DNA from: CAZPXH01 sp964591085 | GTDB taxonomy: Bacteria > Spirochaetota > Spirochaetia > DSM-27196 > CAZPXH01 | NCBI GenBank assembly: GCA_964591085.1 | Contig: CAZPXH010000003.1 | Coordinates: forward strand, 172,766 to 236,765 | Reading direction: 5' to 3' | Length of the DNA: 64,000 bases | In this document: in pieces, positions 53,015 through 62,126 of the stretch | Position numbering within the stretch: position 1 is the stretch's first letter | How the letters are laid out: every line of letters begins with the position of its first letter | Position numbers and translations under genes: made by a program | Notes under the pieces: generated by a model | The model's input: only the letters and a program-made list of their open reading frames with translations | The model's database searches: none | Told to the model about the DNA's origin: nothing

Positions 53015-54445
53015 ATGGCTGCGAACGGGACCCTACGGGTCGGCCTCTTTGGCATCGGGCTCGACACGTACTGGGACCAATTTCGCGCTCTCAGAGGGCG
53101 CCTGGAGGGGTACCAGCGGCAGATTGGCGAGCTCATCGCCGCGGAAGCGGCTGTGACGCTCGCCGATGCTGGACTGGTCGATAACCCGGAGCGCGCCCGT
53201 GCGGTTGGAACGCTATTCAGACAACAACAGGTCGATGTCGTTTTTTTGTATATCTCAACTTACGCGCTGTCATCGACCGTTCTGCCGGTCGCCCAGGCCG
53301 TCAAGGTCCCGATCGTCGTGCTGAACATCCAGCCCGTCGCCGCGATCGACTATGAGCAGTTCAACGCCCTCGGCGATCGCGGGACGATGACCGGCGAATG
53401 GCTCGCCCACTGCCAGGCGTGCTGCGTCCCGGAAATCGCGAGCGTCTTCAAACGCGCTGGGATCGACTACCACCTGCTGACCGGCTACCTCGGTGACGCG
53501 CAGACGGAGCGGGAGCTGAGGGAGTGGGTTGCCGCCGCACAGGTCGCGCACGGCATGGCGCACAACCGCCTTGGCGTGATGGGCCACTACTATGCGGGGA
53601 TGCTCGACGTCTATACCGACATGACGCGGCAGATCGCCACGTTCGGCGGGCACATCGACCTGATCGAGATCGACGAACTCGCAGAACTGCGGTCGGATGT
53701 GGACGCGCCGTCTGTCGCGGCGAAGATCGCTGAGTTCCACCGCGAGTTCGACGTCGCACCAGAATGCGACGCCGATGAGATCGACCGCGCCGCGCGCACG
53801 TCCGTGGCGTTGGACCGGCTCGTTGAGACGCATCAGCTCGGTTCGCTCGCCTACTACTACGAAGGGGCGCCCGGGTCCGTCCACGAGAGTATCGTGACGT
53901 CGGTGATCGCGGGGAACACCCTGCTGACCGGCCGCCACGTCCCCGTCGCCGGCGAGAACGAGATCAAGAACGCCCAAGCGATGAAGATTATGGATCTGTT
54001 CGGCGCTGGTGGTTCGTTCAGTGAGTTCTACGCGATGGACTTCAATGACGATATCGTCATGCTCGGTCACGACGGCCCGGCGCACATGGCGATCGCCGAG
54101 GGGCCGGTCGGGCTGGTTCCGCTCCCGGTGTACCACGGAAAGCCGGGCAAGGGGCTCTCGATTCAGATGACGGTGAAGCATGGGCCCGTGACGATCCTGT
54201 CCGTCTGCGAGGGACCCGAAGGTGTCTATCTCATCTGCGCCGAGGGTGAGAGCGTTCAGGGTCCCGTCCTCAATATCGGGAACACCAACAGCCGCTATCG
54301 GTTTTCGATCGGCGCGCGCGCATTCGTCGAGGCGTGGGCCCGCCTGGGCCCTTCGCACCACATGGCGATCGGCGTCGGCCACATCGCCGGTGCGATTGAA
54401 AAGTGTGCCTCCCTCACGGGTGTACCCTTCATCCGAGTCTGTTAG
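53015..54445 (+). CDS. L-fucose/L-arabinose isomerase family protein
   Basis: A 476-residue protein of the L-fucose/L-arabinose isomerase fold. It has LRVGLFGIGLDTYWDQF at the start, a QQQVDVVFLYISTYALSS segment, VLNIQPVAAIDYEQF, and MGHYYAGMLDVYTDMTRQIATFGGHIDLIEIDEL-like text in the middle. AGENEIKNAQAMKIMD and GHDGPAHMAIAEG follow. The ATG at 53015 aligns with the usual family start. An ATG at 52967, just downstream of the plus-strand -10, would add 16 residues. It heads the rhamnose operon. Its sugar is not certain, because a RhaA-type isomerase is encoded downstream. Confidence 0.8.
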   Translation: MAANGTLRVGLFGIGLDTYWDQFRALRGRLEGYQRQIGELIAAEAAVTLADAGLVDNPERARAVGTLFRQQQVDVVFLYISTYALSSTVLPVAQAVKVPIVVLNIQPVAAIDYEQFNALGDRGTMTGEWLAHCQACCVPEIASVFKRAGIDYHLLTGYLGDAQTERELREWVAAAQVAHGMAHNRLGVMGHYYAGMLDVYTDMTRQIATFGGHIDLIEIDELAELRSDVDAPSVAAKIAEFHREFDVAPECDADEIDRAARTSVALDRLVETHQLGSLAYYYEGAPGSVHESIVTSVIAGNTLLTGRHVPVAGENEIKNAQAMKIMDLFGAGGSFSEFYAMDFNDDIVMLGHDGPAHMAIAEGPVGLVPLPVYHGKPGKGLSIQMTVKHGPVTILSVCEGPEGVYLICAEGESVQGPVLNIGNTNSRYRFSIGARAFVEAWARLGPSHHMAIGVGHIAGAIEKCASLTGVPFIRVC

Positions 54446-54456
54446 GAGGTTCGCAA

Positions 54457-54771
54457 ATGGTGCGAGCTGGATTCGCAATGCAACTGAAGCCGGGAGTGCG
54501 CGACGAGTACCGTCGGCGCCACGACGCGATCTGGCCGGAGCTGGTTCACGCCCTCGGAGATGCCGGCGTTCGTGACTACGTTATCTACCTCGATCCACGA
54601 ACCGACACCCTCTACGCAAGCCAGAAGCTGACCGAGCACAACAGCGCCGACGCATTGCCGCAGCGTGAAATCGTCCAGAAGTGGTGGGCGATGATGGCCG
54701 ATCTCATGGAGACGAACGCTGACAGCAGTCCGAAGGTTTGGCCGCTTGAAGAGATGTTCTATCTGGACTGA
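54457..54771 (+). CDS. rhaM: L-rhamnose mutarotase RhaM
   Basis: Interconverts alpha and beta L-rhamnose before the isomerase. It has 104 residues, exactly the family length. FAMQLKPGVRDEYRRRHDAIWPEL includes the active-site His, YVIYLDPRTDTLYAS follows, and QKWWAMMADLMETNADSSPK near the C-terminus is the family signature. The ATG at 54457 has AGGAGGT seven bases upstream; the open frame to 54403 overlaps the isomerase gene. It is the strongest indication that L-rhamnose is the operon's substrate. Confidence 0.95.
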   Translation: MVRAGFAMQLKPGVRDEYRRRHDAIWPELVHALGDAGVRDYVIYLDPRTDTLYASQKLTEHNSADALPQREIVQKWWAMMADLMETNADSSPKVWPLEEMFYLD

Positions 54772-56307
54772 ATGATGAGTACGTTGCCCTCCTCCGCCAA
54801 CGGACCGCTTCTCTCGCTCGACGGTATCTCAAAGGCGTTTCCCGGCGTCCAGGCGCTGGATCGAGTCCGGTTCGACCTGCGCCAAGGCGAGATTCACGCG
54901 CTTATGGGCGAAAACGGAGCCGGCAAGTCGACCTTCATCAAGGTGATCACCGGGGTTCACGAGCCCGACGGAGGCGAGATGGCGCTCGATGGCGTATCGG
55001 TACGGTTCCGCAACCCACGCGAGGCGTACGCCGCGGGGATCGCTGCGATCTATCAGCACGTTACCGCGTACCCCGATCTGACCGTCGCCGAGAACATCTT
55101 CATGGGGCACGAGCGGACGACGGGACCGTTCCGCCGAATCGACTGGAAGCGCATACATGCCGACGCACAGCAACTTCTCGACTCGCTCGACGCGGGGTTC
55201 GCATCCTATGATCGGATGGGATCTCTTTCGGTCGCACGCCAACAGATCGTCGAGATCGCAAAGGCGCTCTCTTCCGCCGCCCGGATCGTCATCATGGACG
55301 AGCCGACGGCCGCGCTGACGCAGCACGAGAGCGCGGAGCTTTACCGCATCACCGAAGAGCTGCGGACACAGGGCGTCGGGGTCATCTTCATCTCGCATCG
55401 CTTCGATGACGTCTGGCGGCTCGCGGATCGCGTCACCGTCTTCCGTGACGGCGCCTATATCGATACCTGGGACCGCGCCTCGCTCGATCAGGAGACGCTC
55501 ATCATGGCGATGGTGGGGCGAGAAGTGTCGCAGATGTACCCGAAGTGCGCGGTCGAGATCGGCGAGGAGTTGCTGCGGGTTGATGGGCTCGGGCGTACCG
55601 GCTATTTCCGCGACGTCTCGTTCGGCGTTCAGGCCGGAGAGATCGTTGCGTTGACGGGGCTGGTCGGCGCCGGTCGAACGGAGGTCTGCGAGTCGATCTA
55701 CGGTCTGTATCCCGCCGAAGAGGGACGCATCTTCCTCGACGGCGTGGAAATTGCGCCCGCGAGCCCGGTAGAGGCGTTGGCGCTCGGCATTGGTCACCTC
55801 CCCGAGGACCGCCAGCTTCACGGGCTCGTCCTTGAGTGGAGCATCGCGCACAACATCACCCTTCCGTCGCTGGAGCGCGTCGCTCCCCGTGGGTGGCTCG
55901 ATGAGACGAAGGAGCGAGACGTTGCCGGGCGGCTCGCCACGCAGCTCAACGTGAAGACGCCGTCGATCTTCGTACCGGCAAGCGCCCTCTCAGGTGGCAA
56001 CCAGCAGAAGCTCGTCGTCGCGAAGATTCTCAGTTGCGATCTGAAGGTGATCATTCTTGATGAGCCGACGAAGGGCGTCGACGTGGCTGCCAAGGCGGCG
56101 ATTTGTGAGATCATCGGCGATTTGGCGGCACGCGGCTTTGGAATCCTCCTCGTTTCGTCGGAGATGCCGGAAGTCCTTGGCATGAGCGATCGAATCGTCG
56201 TCATGAAGCAGGGACGCGTGACGGCGCTGCTCGATACGCGCGAGGCGACGCAGGAGCGCATCCTCAACGCTGCCATGGTCGATACGACGGTCGGAGGCGG
56301 CGTATGA
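54772..56307 (+). CDS. sugar ABC transporter ATPase (RbsA/RhaT type, two ATPase domains)
   Basis: A 511-residue CUT2 ATPase. The first nucleotide-binding domain has Walker A MGENGAGKSTFIK and the signature-like LSVARQQIVEIAKAL with IIMDEPTAALTQHE. The second has a degenerate Walker A LTGLVGAGRTEVCES, LSGGNQQKLVVAKIL and IILDEPTKGVDVAAK. This asymmetric pair is typical of ribose and rhamnose importers. It begins directly after rhaM, and the ATG one codon later is equally possible. It overlaps the first permease by four bases. Confidence 0.94.
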   Translation: MMSTLPSSANGPLLSLDGISKAFPGVQALDRVRFDLRQGEIHALMGENGAGKSTFIKVITGVHEPDGGEMALDGVSVRFRNPREAYAAGIAAIYQHVTAYPDLTVAENIFMGHERTTGPFRRIDWKRIHADAQQLLDSLDAGFASYDRMGSLSVARQQIVEIAKALSSAARIVIMDEPTAALTQHESAELYRITEELRTQGVGVIFISHRFDDVWRLADRVTVFRDGAYIDTWDRASLDQETLIMAMVGREVSQMYPKCAVEIGEELLRVDGLGRTGYFRDVSFGVQAGEIVALTGLVGAGRTEVCESIYGLYPAEEGRIFLDGVEIAPASPVEALALGIGHLPEDRQLHGLVLEWSIAHNITLPSLERVAPRGWLDETKERDVAGRLATQLNVKTPSIFVPASALSGGNQQKLVVAKILSCDLKVIILDEPTKGVDVAAKAAICEIIGDLAARGFGILLVSSEMPEVLGMSDRIVVMKQGRVTALLDTREATQERILNAAMVDTTVGGGV

Positions 56308-57293
56308 GTCAGCGGTCATTCGTGCGCGCGGAGACGCTGCGGGAACTCGGACTGCTTCTGTTCGTCGTCGCGATTTCCATCGTCGTGCAGGTGCGCAACT
56401 CAGCCTTCCTTACGCTCGACAACGTGAACTCGCTCCTCACCAACACCTCGATCCTGGCGATTCTCGCCGTCGGAATGATGCTCGTACTAGTGACTCGCGG
56501 CATCGATCTGTCGATCGGATCGATCGTCGCGTTTGCCGGGATGGCCGTGGCGCTCATGGTCGCTCGCTGGCCCGGCATGCATCCCCTCGTGGCGCTCGCG
56601 CTCGGCACGTTGATCGGCGCCGCCTTCGGCTCGGTGACCGGAGCGCTCGTCGCGTGGTTCGACGTCCTGCCTGTCATTGCGACGCTCGGCATGATGAACG
56701 TTGTGCGTGGACTCACCTACGTCCTCTCCGGGGGCCAGTGGGTCAGCTCGTACCAGATGTCCGACGCCTTCAAGGGACTTGCAACGGGGCGCACGCTCGG
56801 GCTGAACAATCTCGTCGTGATCGCGATCGTCGTCTACCTCGTTGCGGCGTGGTTCATCGGCCATACGAGGACGGGGCGTCGCATCTACGCCGTCGGGTCG
56901 AATCCCGACGCCGCGGCTCTTTCCGGCATCCCGCGACGCTATCTGACCTTTCTCGTCTACGTGATCATGGGCGGGCTCGCCGGACTCGGAGGGGTCCTGT
57001 GGGTCGCGCGCTTCGCCTCGGCGCAAGGGAATACCGCGATCGGATACGAGCTGCAGGTGATCGCGGCATGCATCCTCGGAGGAGTCAGCATTACGGGAGG
57101 GATTGGCCGCCTATCCGGACTCGTTCTGGGGGTCCTCCTGCTTGGCATCCTCGCCAACGCGTTGCCACTGGTGAACGTGTCACCGTTCTGGCAGCAGGGG
57201 ATTCAGGGAGCCGTCGTTCTCGCGGCGGTAATCACGAACGTCCTGGTGCGGCGCAACACCGAGCGCGCCGCGCTGCGAAGCCGGCGCATCTGA
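56304..57293 (+). CDS. sugar ABC transporter permease (CUT2, RbsC-like) 1
   Basis: A 329-residue permease with eight to ten membrane helices. It has MMLVLVTRGIDLSIGSIVAFAGMAVALM, the CUT2 hallmark (GxDLSVG), and the GIPRRYLTFLVYVIMGGLAGLGGVLW and AACILGGVSITGGIGRLSG segments. It shares ATGA with the ATPase gene. Two different permeases are typical of rhamnose importers (RhaP and RhaQ). Confidence 0.93.
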   Translation: MSQRSFVRAETLRELGLLLFVVAISIVVQVRNSAFLTLDNVNSLLTNTSILAILAVGMMLVLVTRGIDLSIGSIVAFAGMAVALMVARWPGMHPLVALALGTLIGAAFGSVTGALVAWFDVLPVIATLGMMNVVRGLTYVLSGGQWVSSYQMSDAFKGLATGRTLGLNNLVVIAIVVYLVAAWFIGHTRTGRRIYAVGSNPDAAALSGIPRRYLTFLVYVIMGGLAGLGGVLWVARFASAQGNTAIGYELQVIAACILGGVSITGGIGRLSGLVLGVLLLGILANALPLVNVSPFWQQGIQGAVVLAAVITNVLVRRNTERAALRSRRI

Positions 57294-57304
57294 GGAGTGT
57301 GGGT

Positions 57305-58366
57305 GTGAGCGAACAATCGGCAGGGGTACGAACGATTCAGACCGATCGGCCCTTCAGTTGGCGCGAGTTCTTCATGCGGTGGGAGTGGATCCTTGTGGGC
57401 GTCCTCTTGCTCGTGATCGTTGTCAACTCGCTAATCTCCCCGTTCTTCCTGAACTTCAACACCTTCATCCGAACGCCCGCAACCTTCCTGGACAAGGCAT
57501 TCATCATCTTCCCGATGATGATGGTCATTATCCTCGGGAAGATCGACATCTCCGTCGGTTCGACGGTGGCGCTCTCGGCGGTCATCATGGCGGTCTCCTA
57601 CAACGCCGGCGTTCCAATGCCCGTCGCGATGGTCATCTGCCTGCTCGTTGGAACCGCGGGTGGAGCGATTAACGGGTGGCTCCTGATTACCTTCAAGGAG
57701 TTGTCGTTCGTCATCATCACGTTGTCGACGATGATCATCTACCGCGGCATCGCGTACATCATCCTCGGTGATCAGGCGGCCGGAGGACTACCCTCGTGGT
57801 ACTCGACGCTCGGGTGGAGCGAGCTCTTCGGGGTTCCGATTATGATCATCGCCTTCGCCGCCGTGGCGGTCATCTTCGGACTCGTGCTCCATCGTACGGC
57901 ATTCGGACGGGCCGTGTACGGGATGGGATTTAACGCCGCGACGTCGCGCTACTCGGGAGTCCCCGTCGATCGTGTCACCTTCATCGTCTTCACGCTCAAC
58001 GGCCTGATGGCGGGAGTCACGGCGCTCTTCCTCACCTCACGAATGGGGAGCACCCGGCCCAACGTCGCCATCGGCTACGAGTTGGAGGTCATCGCGATGG
58101 TCGTGCTGGGCGGAGTGAGCACGAGCGGCGGTGTCGGTCGGATCGGTGGTCCGATCCTCGCAGCGTTCATCATCGGATTTCTCAGTTACGGAATGGGCCT
58201 TGCCAATCTCCAGGCGCCGGTTGTGCTCGTCGTGATCGGTACGCTCTTGATCGCATCGGTGCTCACGAACCGCGCGCGCCTCTCTGCCGACGCGCGTCGA
58301 CGACGACGGGCTGCGATCGAGAAGGCACACGGTGACCGTGCGCCAGAAACGGCGCGCGACGGCTGA
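57305..58366 (+). CDS. sugar ABC transporter permease (CUT2) 2
   Basis: A 353-residue second CUT2 permease. It contains MMMVIILGKIDISVGSTVALSAVIMAV, matching the family with Ile for Leu. FGRAVYGMGFNAATSRYSGVPVDRVTF and VLGGVSTSGGVGRIGGPILAAF follow. The start is the GTG at 57305, with GAGGAG seven bases upstream. The ~30-residue C-terminal tail is Arg-rich and cytoplasmic. Confidence 0.93.
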   Translation: MSEQSAGVRTIQTDRPFSWREFFMRWEWILVGVLLLVIVVNSLISPFFLNFNTFIRTPATFLDKAFIIFPMMMVIILGKIDISVGSTVALSAVIMAVSYNAGVPMPVAMVICLLVGTAGGAINGWLLITFKELSFVIITLSTMIIYRGIAYIILGDQAAGGLPSWYSTLGWSELFGVPIMIIAFAAVAVIFGLVLHRTAFGRAVYGMGFNAATSRYSGVPVDRVTFIVFTLNGLMAGVTALFLTSRMGSTRPNVAIGYELEVIAMVVLGGVSTSGGVGRIGGPILAAFIIGFLSYGMGLANLQAPVVLVVIGTLLIASVLTNRARLSADARRRRRAAIEKAHGDRAPETARDG

Positions 58367-58446
58367 CAGCGTCGCGCCATCGAACCCAGAAACAATGGCC
58401 ATGCGGCGTTGCCGCTGAGGTCATAGAAATTAAAAGGAGGTACGAA

Positions 58447-59469
58447 ATGAAGAAGCTGATTATTGCACTTCTGATCGTAACCACGTTTGTCCCGACCCTC
58501 GTGTTCGCGTCGGGGTCTCCCGAGCCCGCCACCGAACGTCACGCGTTCGTGTTCAAGAACACCGGTAACCCGTACGGCGACAAGCAGATGGAAGGCTTCG
58601 CCGAGGCGATCGAAGAGGCCGGATTCGAGGCGATCACGCGCGCACCCGACCAGCCCACTGCCGAGGCGCAGATCCAGATCATCGAACAGCTGATCGCGCA
58701 GGGCGTTTCGTCGATCACCGTCACCGGTAACGACTTTGATGCGCTCCAACCCGTTCTGACCCGGGCGATGAATCAGGGAATCGTCGTTCTTTCGGCTGAC
58801 AGCGCCGTGAACCCGGCCAGCCGAATGACGCACATCAACCAGGCCGACTCGGAGATGATCGGGCGGACGCTCATCCAGGCGGCGTTCGACATGGCAGACG
58901 GCGCGGGCGATATCGCGATCCTCTCGGCAACGAGCCAGGCGTCGAACCAGAATCTCTGGATCGAGTGGATGCAGACGGAGCTGGCGGACGATCCGGCAAG
59001 GTACGGGGACCTCAACCTCGTACGCATCGCGTACGGCGACGACCTGCGCGACAAGTCGGTCAGCGAGATGGAAGGGCTCCTGCAGAGCTTCCCGAATCTG
59101 GAAGTTGTGATCGCGCCGACGACGGTTGGGATCGCGGCGGGTGGTCGTGTCGTGACCGACCGTGGGCTGATTGGCGAGGTGTTCGTCACCGGCCTCGGTT
59201 TGCCGTCAGAGATGGCCGAATACATCGAGAACGGTGCCACGCCCTACATGTTCCTGTGGAACCCGATCGACGTCGGGTACCTCGCCGGCTACGCGGCGAT
59301 GGCGGCCTCGAATGGCGACATCACCGGAGCGGCGGGCGAGCGCTTCTCTGCCGGTCGTCTCGGCGACTTCGAGATCGTAGCTGCCGGCGACGGGGGCACC
59401 GAGGTGCTGCTGGGCGCTCCGTTCCGTTTCGAGCCGGGCAATATTGCCGAGTGGCGAGAAGTCTACTAG
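58447..59469 (+). CDS. rhaS: rhamnose-type sugar-binding periplasmic protein
   Basis: A 340-residue family 1 sugar-binding protein (periplasmic-binding protein fold I). A signal peptide (LIIALLIVTTFVPTLVFA) is followed by mature SGSPEPATE. It has FVFKNTGNPYGDKQMEGFAEA, IEQLIAQGVSSITVTGNDFDAL, ADSAVNPASRMTHINQ and APTTVGIAAGGRVV, all close to the RhaS/autoinducer-2-like group. AAAAGGAGG lies seven bases before the ATG. Its place among rhamnose genes makes L-rhamnose the likely ligand. Confidence 0.9.
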   Translation: MKKLIIALLIVTTFVPTLVFASGSPEPATERHAFVFKNTGNPYGDKQMEGFAEAIEEAGFEAITRAPDQPTAEAQIQIIEQLIAQGVSSITVTGNDFDALQPVLTRAMNQGIVVLSADSAVNPASRMTHINQADSEMIGRTLIQAAFDMADGAGDIAILSATSQASNQNLWIEWMQTELADDPARYGDLNLVRIAYGDDLRDKSVSEMEGLLQSFPNLEVVIAPTTVGIAAGGRVVTDRGLIGEVFVTGLGLPSEMAEYIENGATPYMFLWNPIDVGYLAGYAAMAASNGDITGAAGERFSAGRLGDFEIVAAGDGGTEVLLGAPFRFEPGNIAEWREVY

Positions 59470-59487
59470 GACGGATCGCGAGACGTT

Positions 59488-59519
59488 GCCGGGCGGCTTC
59501 CCTCGGGAGCCCGTCCGGC
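59488..59519 (+). terminator. hairpin after the sugar-binding protein gene
   Basis: GCCGGGCGGCTTCCC, loop TC, GGGAGCCCGTCCGGC: a long stem with one or two mismatches, 18 bases after the stop. A short T-run (TCTTTT) follows only after about nine bases. It is more likely a processing or attenuation structure inside the operon than a full terminator, as rhamnose genes continue beyond it. Confidence 0.45.
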
Positions 59520-59565
59520 CACGGACTCTTTTCGGTACCAACAAATCGCACACAGGAGTCAGGCG

Positions 59566-60837
59566 ATGATCCAGAGCGCCGAGAAGATCGAGCGTCGCTA
59601 CGCCGACGCGCGCGACCAGTATGCGGCGATGGGTGTTGACACCGATCGCGCACTCACGAAGCTGGCGACGATTCCCGTCAGCGTGAACTGCTGGCAGGCG
59701 GACGACGTCGCCGGGCTCGAGGGTGCCGGTAAGATCACCGGTGGCGGGATCATGGTGACGGGCTCCTTACCCGGGAAGGCCCGAACGGCCGATGAGATTC
59801 GCGCCGACTACGACTTTGCCCGGCGGCTGATTCCGGGCCGGCATCGGTTTAATCTCCATGCGAGCTACCTGGAGACCGACGGCGCGCGGATCGATCGCGA
59901 CGCAATCGAGGTAGGCCACTACCAGCGGTGGATCGACTGGGCACGCGACCGGCGACTGCCCCTTGACTTCAATCCGACCTTCTTCTCACACCCGAAGGCG
60001 GACGATGGCTTCACGCTCGCCAACCGCGACCCGGCGCGACGCGCCTTCTGGATCGAGCACGGCAAGCGCTCGCGTGCAGTGAGCGCTGCGATGGGACGGG
60101 CCCAGGGTGTCGCGTCTACAAACAACTTCTGGATTCCCGACGGATGGAAAGATGCGCCCGCAGATCGGCTCTACCACCGCTGCGTCCTGGTGGAGTCGCT
60201 CGATGCGATCTTCGCCGAGAAACTCGACAGCGCCGAGACGGTTGACGCGGTGGAGAGCAAGCTTTTCGGGATCGGTTCCGAAAGTTACGTCGTCGGCAGC
60301 CACGACTTCTACCTCGCCTACGCACTCAGTCGTGGCGTGGCGCTCACGATGGACGCTGGACACTACCACCCGACCGAATCGATCAGCGAAAAGATCAGCG
60401 CGCTTCTCCCGTTCTTGGACCAGTTGCTCCTGCACGTTTCCCGCCCCGTCCGCTGGGACAGTGACCATGTGGTTCTGTTCGACACGGAGACGACGGCGAT
60501 TATGCGCGAGATCGCACGCGCGGACGCGTGGGAACGTGTCTTCCTGGCGGTTGACTTCTTCGACGCGAGCATCAACCGCATTGGGGCGTGGGTGATTGGC
60601 CTGCGGGCGACGCTGCAGGCGGCGCTCTTCGCGCTGCTCGAGCCGACCGAACGAGTCGTCGACGCCGAGCTTGCGGGTCGACTCGCCGACCGGCTCGCGC
60701 TCCAGGAAGCGGCGAAGCTGCTCCCGTTCGGCGCCGTGTGGGATGCATTCTGCGCGCGCTACGAGGCGCCGATCGGGACTGCGTGGCTTACCGAGCTTGC
60801 TGAGTACGAGCGCACGGTACAGGCAGCGCGCGTATGA
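59566..60837 (+). CDS. rhaA: L-rhamnose isomerase (RhaA/RhaI type)
   Basis: Converts L-rhamnose to L-rhamnulose. It has 423 residues. The TIPVSVNCWQADDVAGLE opening and RFNLHASYLETDG are typical. DFNPTFFSHPKADDGFTLA carries metal-binding His and Asp, and TNNFWIPDGWKD and LTMDAGHYHPTESISEK carry further metal ligands. LLHVSRPVRWDSDHVVLFD closes the active site. The ATG is preceded by CAGGAGTCAGGCG. Together with the upstream isomerase-family gene, the operon encodes two isomerases. Confidence 0.94.
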   Translation: MIQSAEKIERRYADARDQYAAMGVDTDRALTKLATIPVSVNCWQADDVAGLEGAGKITGGGIMVTGSLPGKARTADEIRADYDFARRLIPGRHRFNLHASYLETDGARIDRDAIEVGHYQRWIDWARDRRLPLDFNPTFFSHPKADDGFTLANRDPARRAFWIEHGKRSRAVSAAMGRAQGVASTNNFWIPDGWKDAPADRLYHRCVLVESLDAIFAEKLDSAETVDAVESKLFGIGSESYVVGSHDFYLAYALSRGVALTMDAGHYHPTESISEKISALLPFLDQLLLHVSRPVRWDSDHVVLFDTETTAIMREIARADAWERVFLAVDFFDASINRIGAWVIGLRATLQAALFALLEPTERVVDAELAGRLADRLALQEAAKLLPFGAVWDAFCARYEAPIGTAWLTELAEYERTVQAARV

Positions 60838-60862
60838 GAAGAGTGAGTGGGAGGGACGAAGG

Positions 60863-62038
60863 ATGAATGCGATCGAGGAGCTGGTAGCGGTCTCGCGGTA
60901 CTACGGCGCCAGTCCGGAGTGGGTCATCGCCGGCGGCGGAAATACCTCGGTCAAGGAGGGCGCGACGCTGTGGATCAAGGCGTCGGGCACGACCCTGGGG
61001 ACGATCACGGCCGACCAGTTCGTCGCGATGGACCGGGGACGTCTGGACGGGATCTGGGATGCGCAGTACGCGACAGAGACCGACGCGCGGGAGGCGGAAG
61101 CGTTAGCCGACCTGATGGACGCGCGCGCAGACCAGGATGGTGGGCTCAGGCCGAGCGTCGAGACGATGATGCACGCCCTCTTTCCCCACCGCTTCGTCGT
61201 TCACACGCATCCGACGGTGGTGAACGGCGTTACGTGCGCCCGCGACGGTGCGTCAGTCGTTGGGCGCCTGTTCGGCAAGGACGCGCTGTGGATTCCAACG
61301 ATCAATCCGGGCTACACGCTCGCCGTCGATATGCACCGCCGCGTGGCCGCATATCGGGCCGACCACGGCGTCGTCCCTGCGATCGTCATCATGCAAAATC
61401 ACGGGCTGGTGGTCGCGTCCGAGACGATGGATGGGATTCATGCGCTACACGAACGGGTCGTCGCGGCGATCGGGGTGGCGGTGACCCGTGCGCCGGAAAT
61501 GGAGCCCCTCGTCGAGGATACATCGGAGCTGCGGGCGCTCGCAGAGATGGTCGCGGCGGCACAGCCCGCCGCTCGCGCGGCGCCGGACACGGGTGCGAAG
61601 CCGGGTGGGGGTGTCGCGCGCGCGTTCTCGGTGCCGGAGCTGGCCCGTCGTAGCGGATCGCGTGACGCGTTCGCGGCGATCTCCTCCGCGTTCAGCCCGG
61701 ACCATATCGTCTACAGTGGGCACGCGCCGTGCTACGTCGACTCTTCGACCGACGCATCACCGGACGAACGCGCACAGGCGGTGCGGGCGGCCCTCGCTCG
61801 CTACGTTGCGGCGGAGGGGGTACTCCCGAAGATCGTCGTCGTCCCCGGGGCAGGTGCCGTGGCGATCACCCCGACGGAGCGGAAAACGCACGTCGCGCAG
61901 CAGCTCTTCCTCGACACCCTCAAGATCGCCGCCTACGCGGAGAGCTTCGGTGGCTCACAGTTCATGCCCAACGACCAGATCGATTTCGTGCGGAACTGGG
62001 AGGTGGAGAAGTTCCGGGAGCGGCAGAGTACCGGATAG
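60863..62038 (+). CDS. rhaD: class II aldolase, L-rhamnulose-1-phosphate aldolase-like, without dehydrogenase domain
   Basis: A 391-residue zinc aldolase. IAGGGNTSVKEGATLWIKASGT near the N-terminus is the aldolase opening, the zinc ligands are in VVHTHPTVVNGV, and the third is in MQNHGLVVASETM. The C-terminal part (FSPDHIVYSGHAPCYVD, VVVPGAGAVAITPTERK) matches the middle of the bifunctional aldolase/short-chain dehydrogenase RhaD. The dehydrogenase half is absent; the protein ends at 391 residues instead of ~690. The ATG has GGAGGG seven bases upstream. It is the last gene of the operon. Confidence 0.87.
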   Translation: MNAIEELVAVSRYYGASPEWVIAGGGNTSVKEGATLWIKASGTTLGTITADQFVAMDRGRLDGIWDAQYATETDAREAEALADLMDARADQDGGLRPSVETMMHALFPHRFVVHTHPTVVNGVTCARDGASVVGRLFGKDALWIPTINPGYTLAVDMHRRVAAYRADHGVVPAIVIMQNHGLVVASETMDGIHALHERVVAAIGVAVTRAPEMEPLVEDTSELRALAEMVAAAQPAARAAPDTGAKPGGGVARAFSVPELARRSGSRDAFAAISSAFSPDHIVYSGHAPCYVDSSTDASPDERAQAVRAALARYVAAEGVLPKIVVVPGAGAVAITPTERKTHVAQQLFLDTLKIAAYAESFGGSQFMPNDQIDFVRNWEVEKFRERQSTG

Positions 62039-62126
62039 ACGCCGCCCCGTCAGGCCACCGATCTGAGATCCTTTGCCGTGCCGGGAGCGGCGGGACTAGC
62101 TTTAGCTTGGGATACGTCCCCACACC

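Noticed and set aside
53270..54478. Minus-strand open frame of 402 codons opposite the isomerase-family gene
   Set aside because: It is the antisense shadow of a well-supported gene in GC-rich DNA. Its translation is Arg/Asp-rich without any family pattern, and it would run into araC-oriented DNA without a promoter.
54829..55851. Minus-strand open frame of 340 codons opposite the sugar ABC ATPase
   Set aside because: The ATPase on the plus strand has both nucleotide-binding domains. The antisense product has no recognisable motif.
56654..57304. Long N-terminal extension of the second rhamnose permease
   Set aside because: The extra 217 codons overlap the first permease gene in another frame and are not hydrophobic. 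A GTG at 57305 with GAGGAG upstream gives the normal protein.
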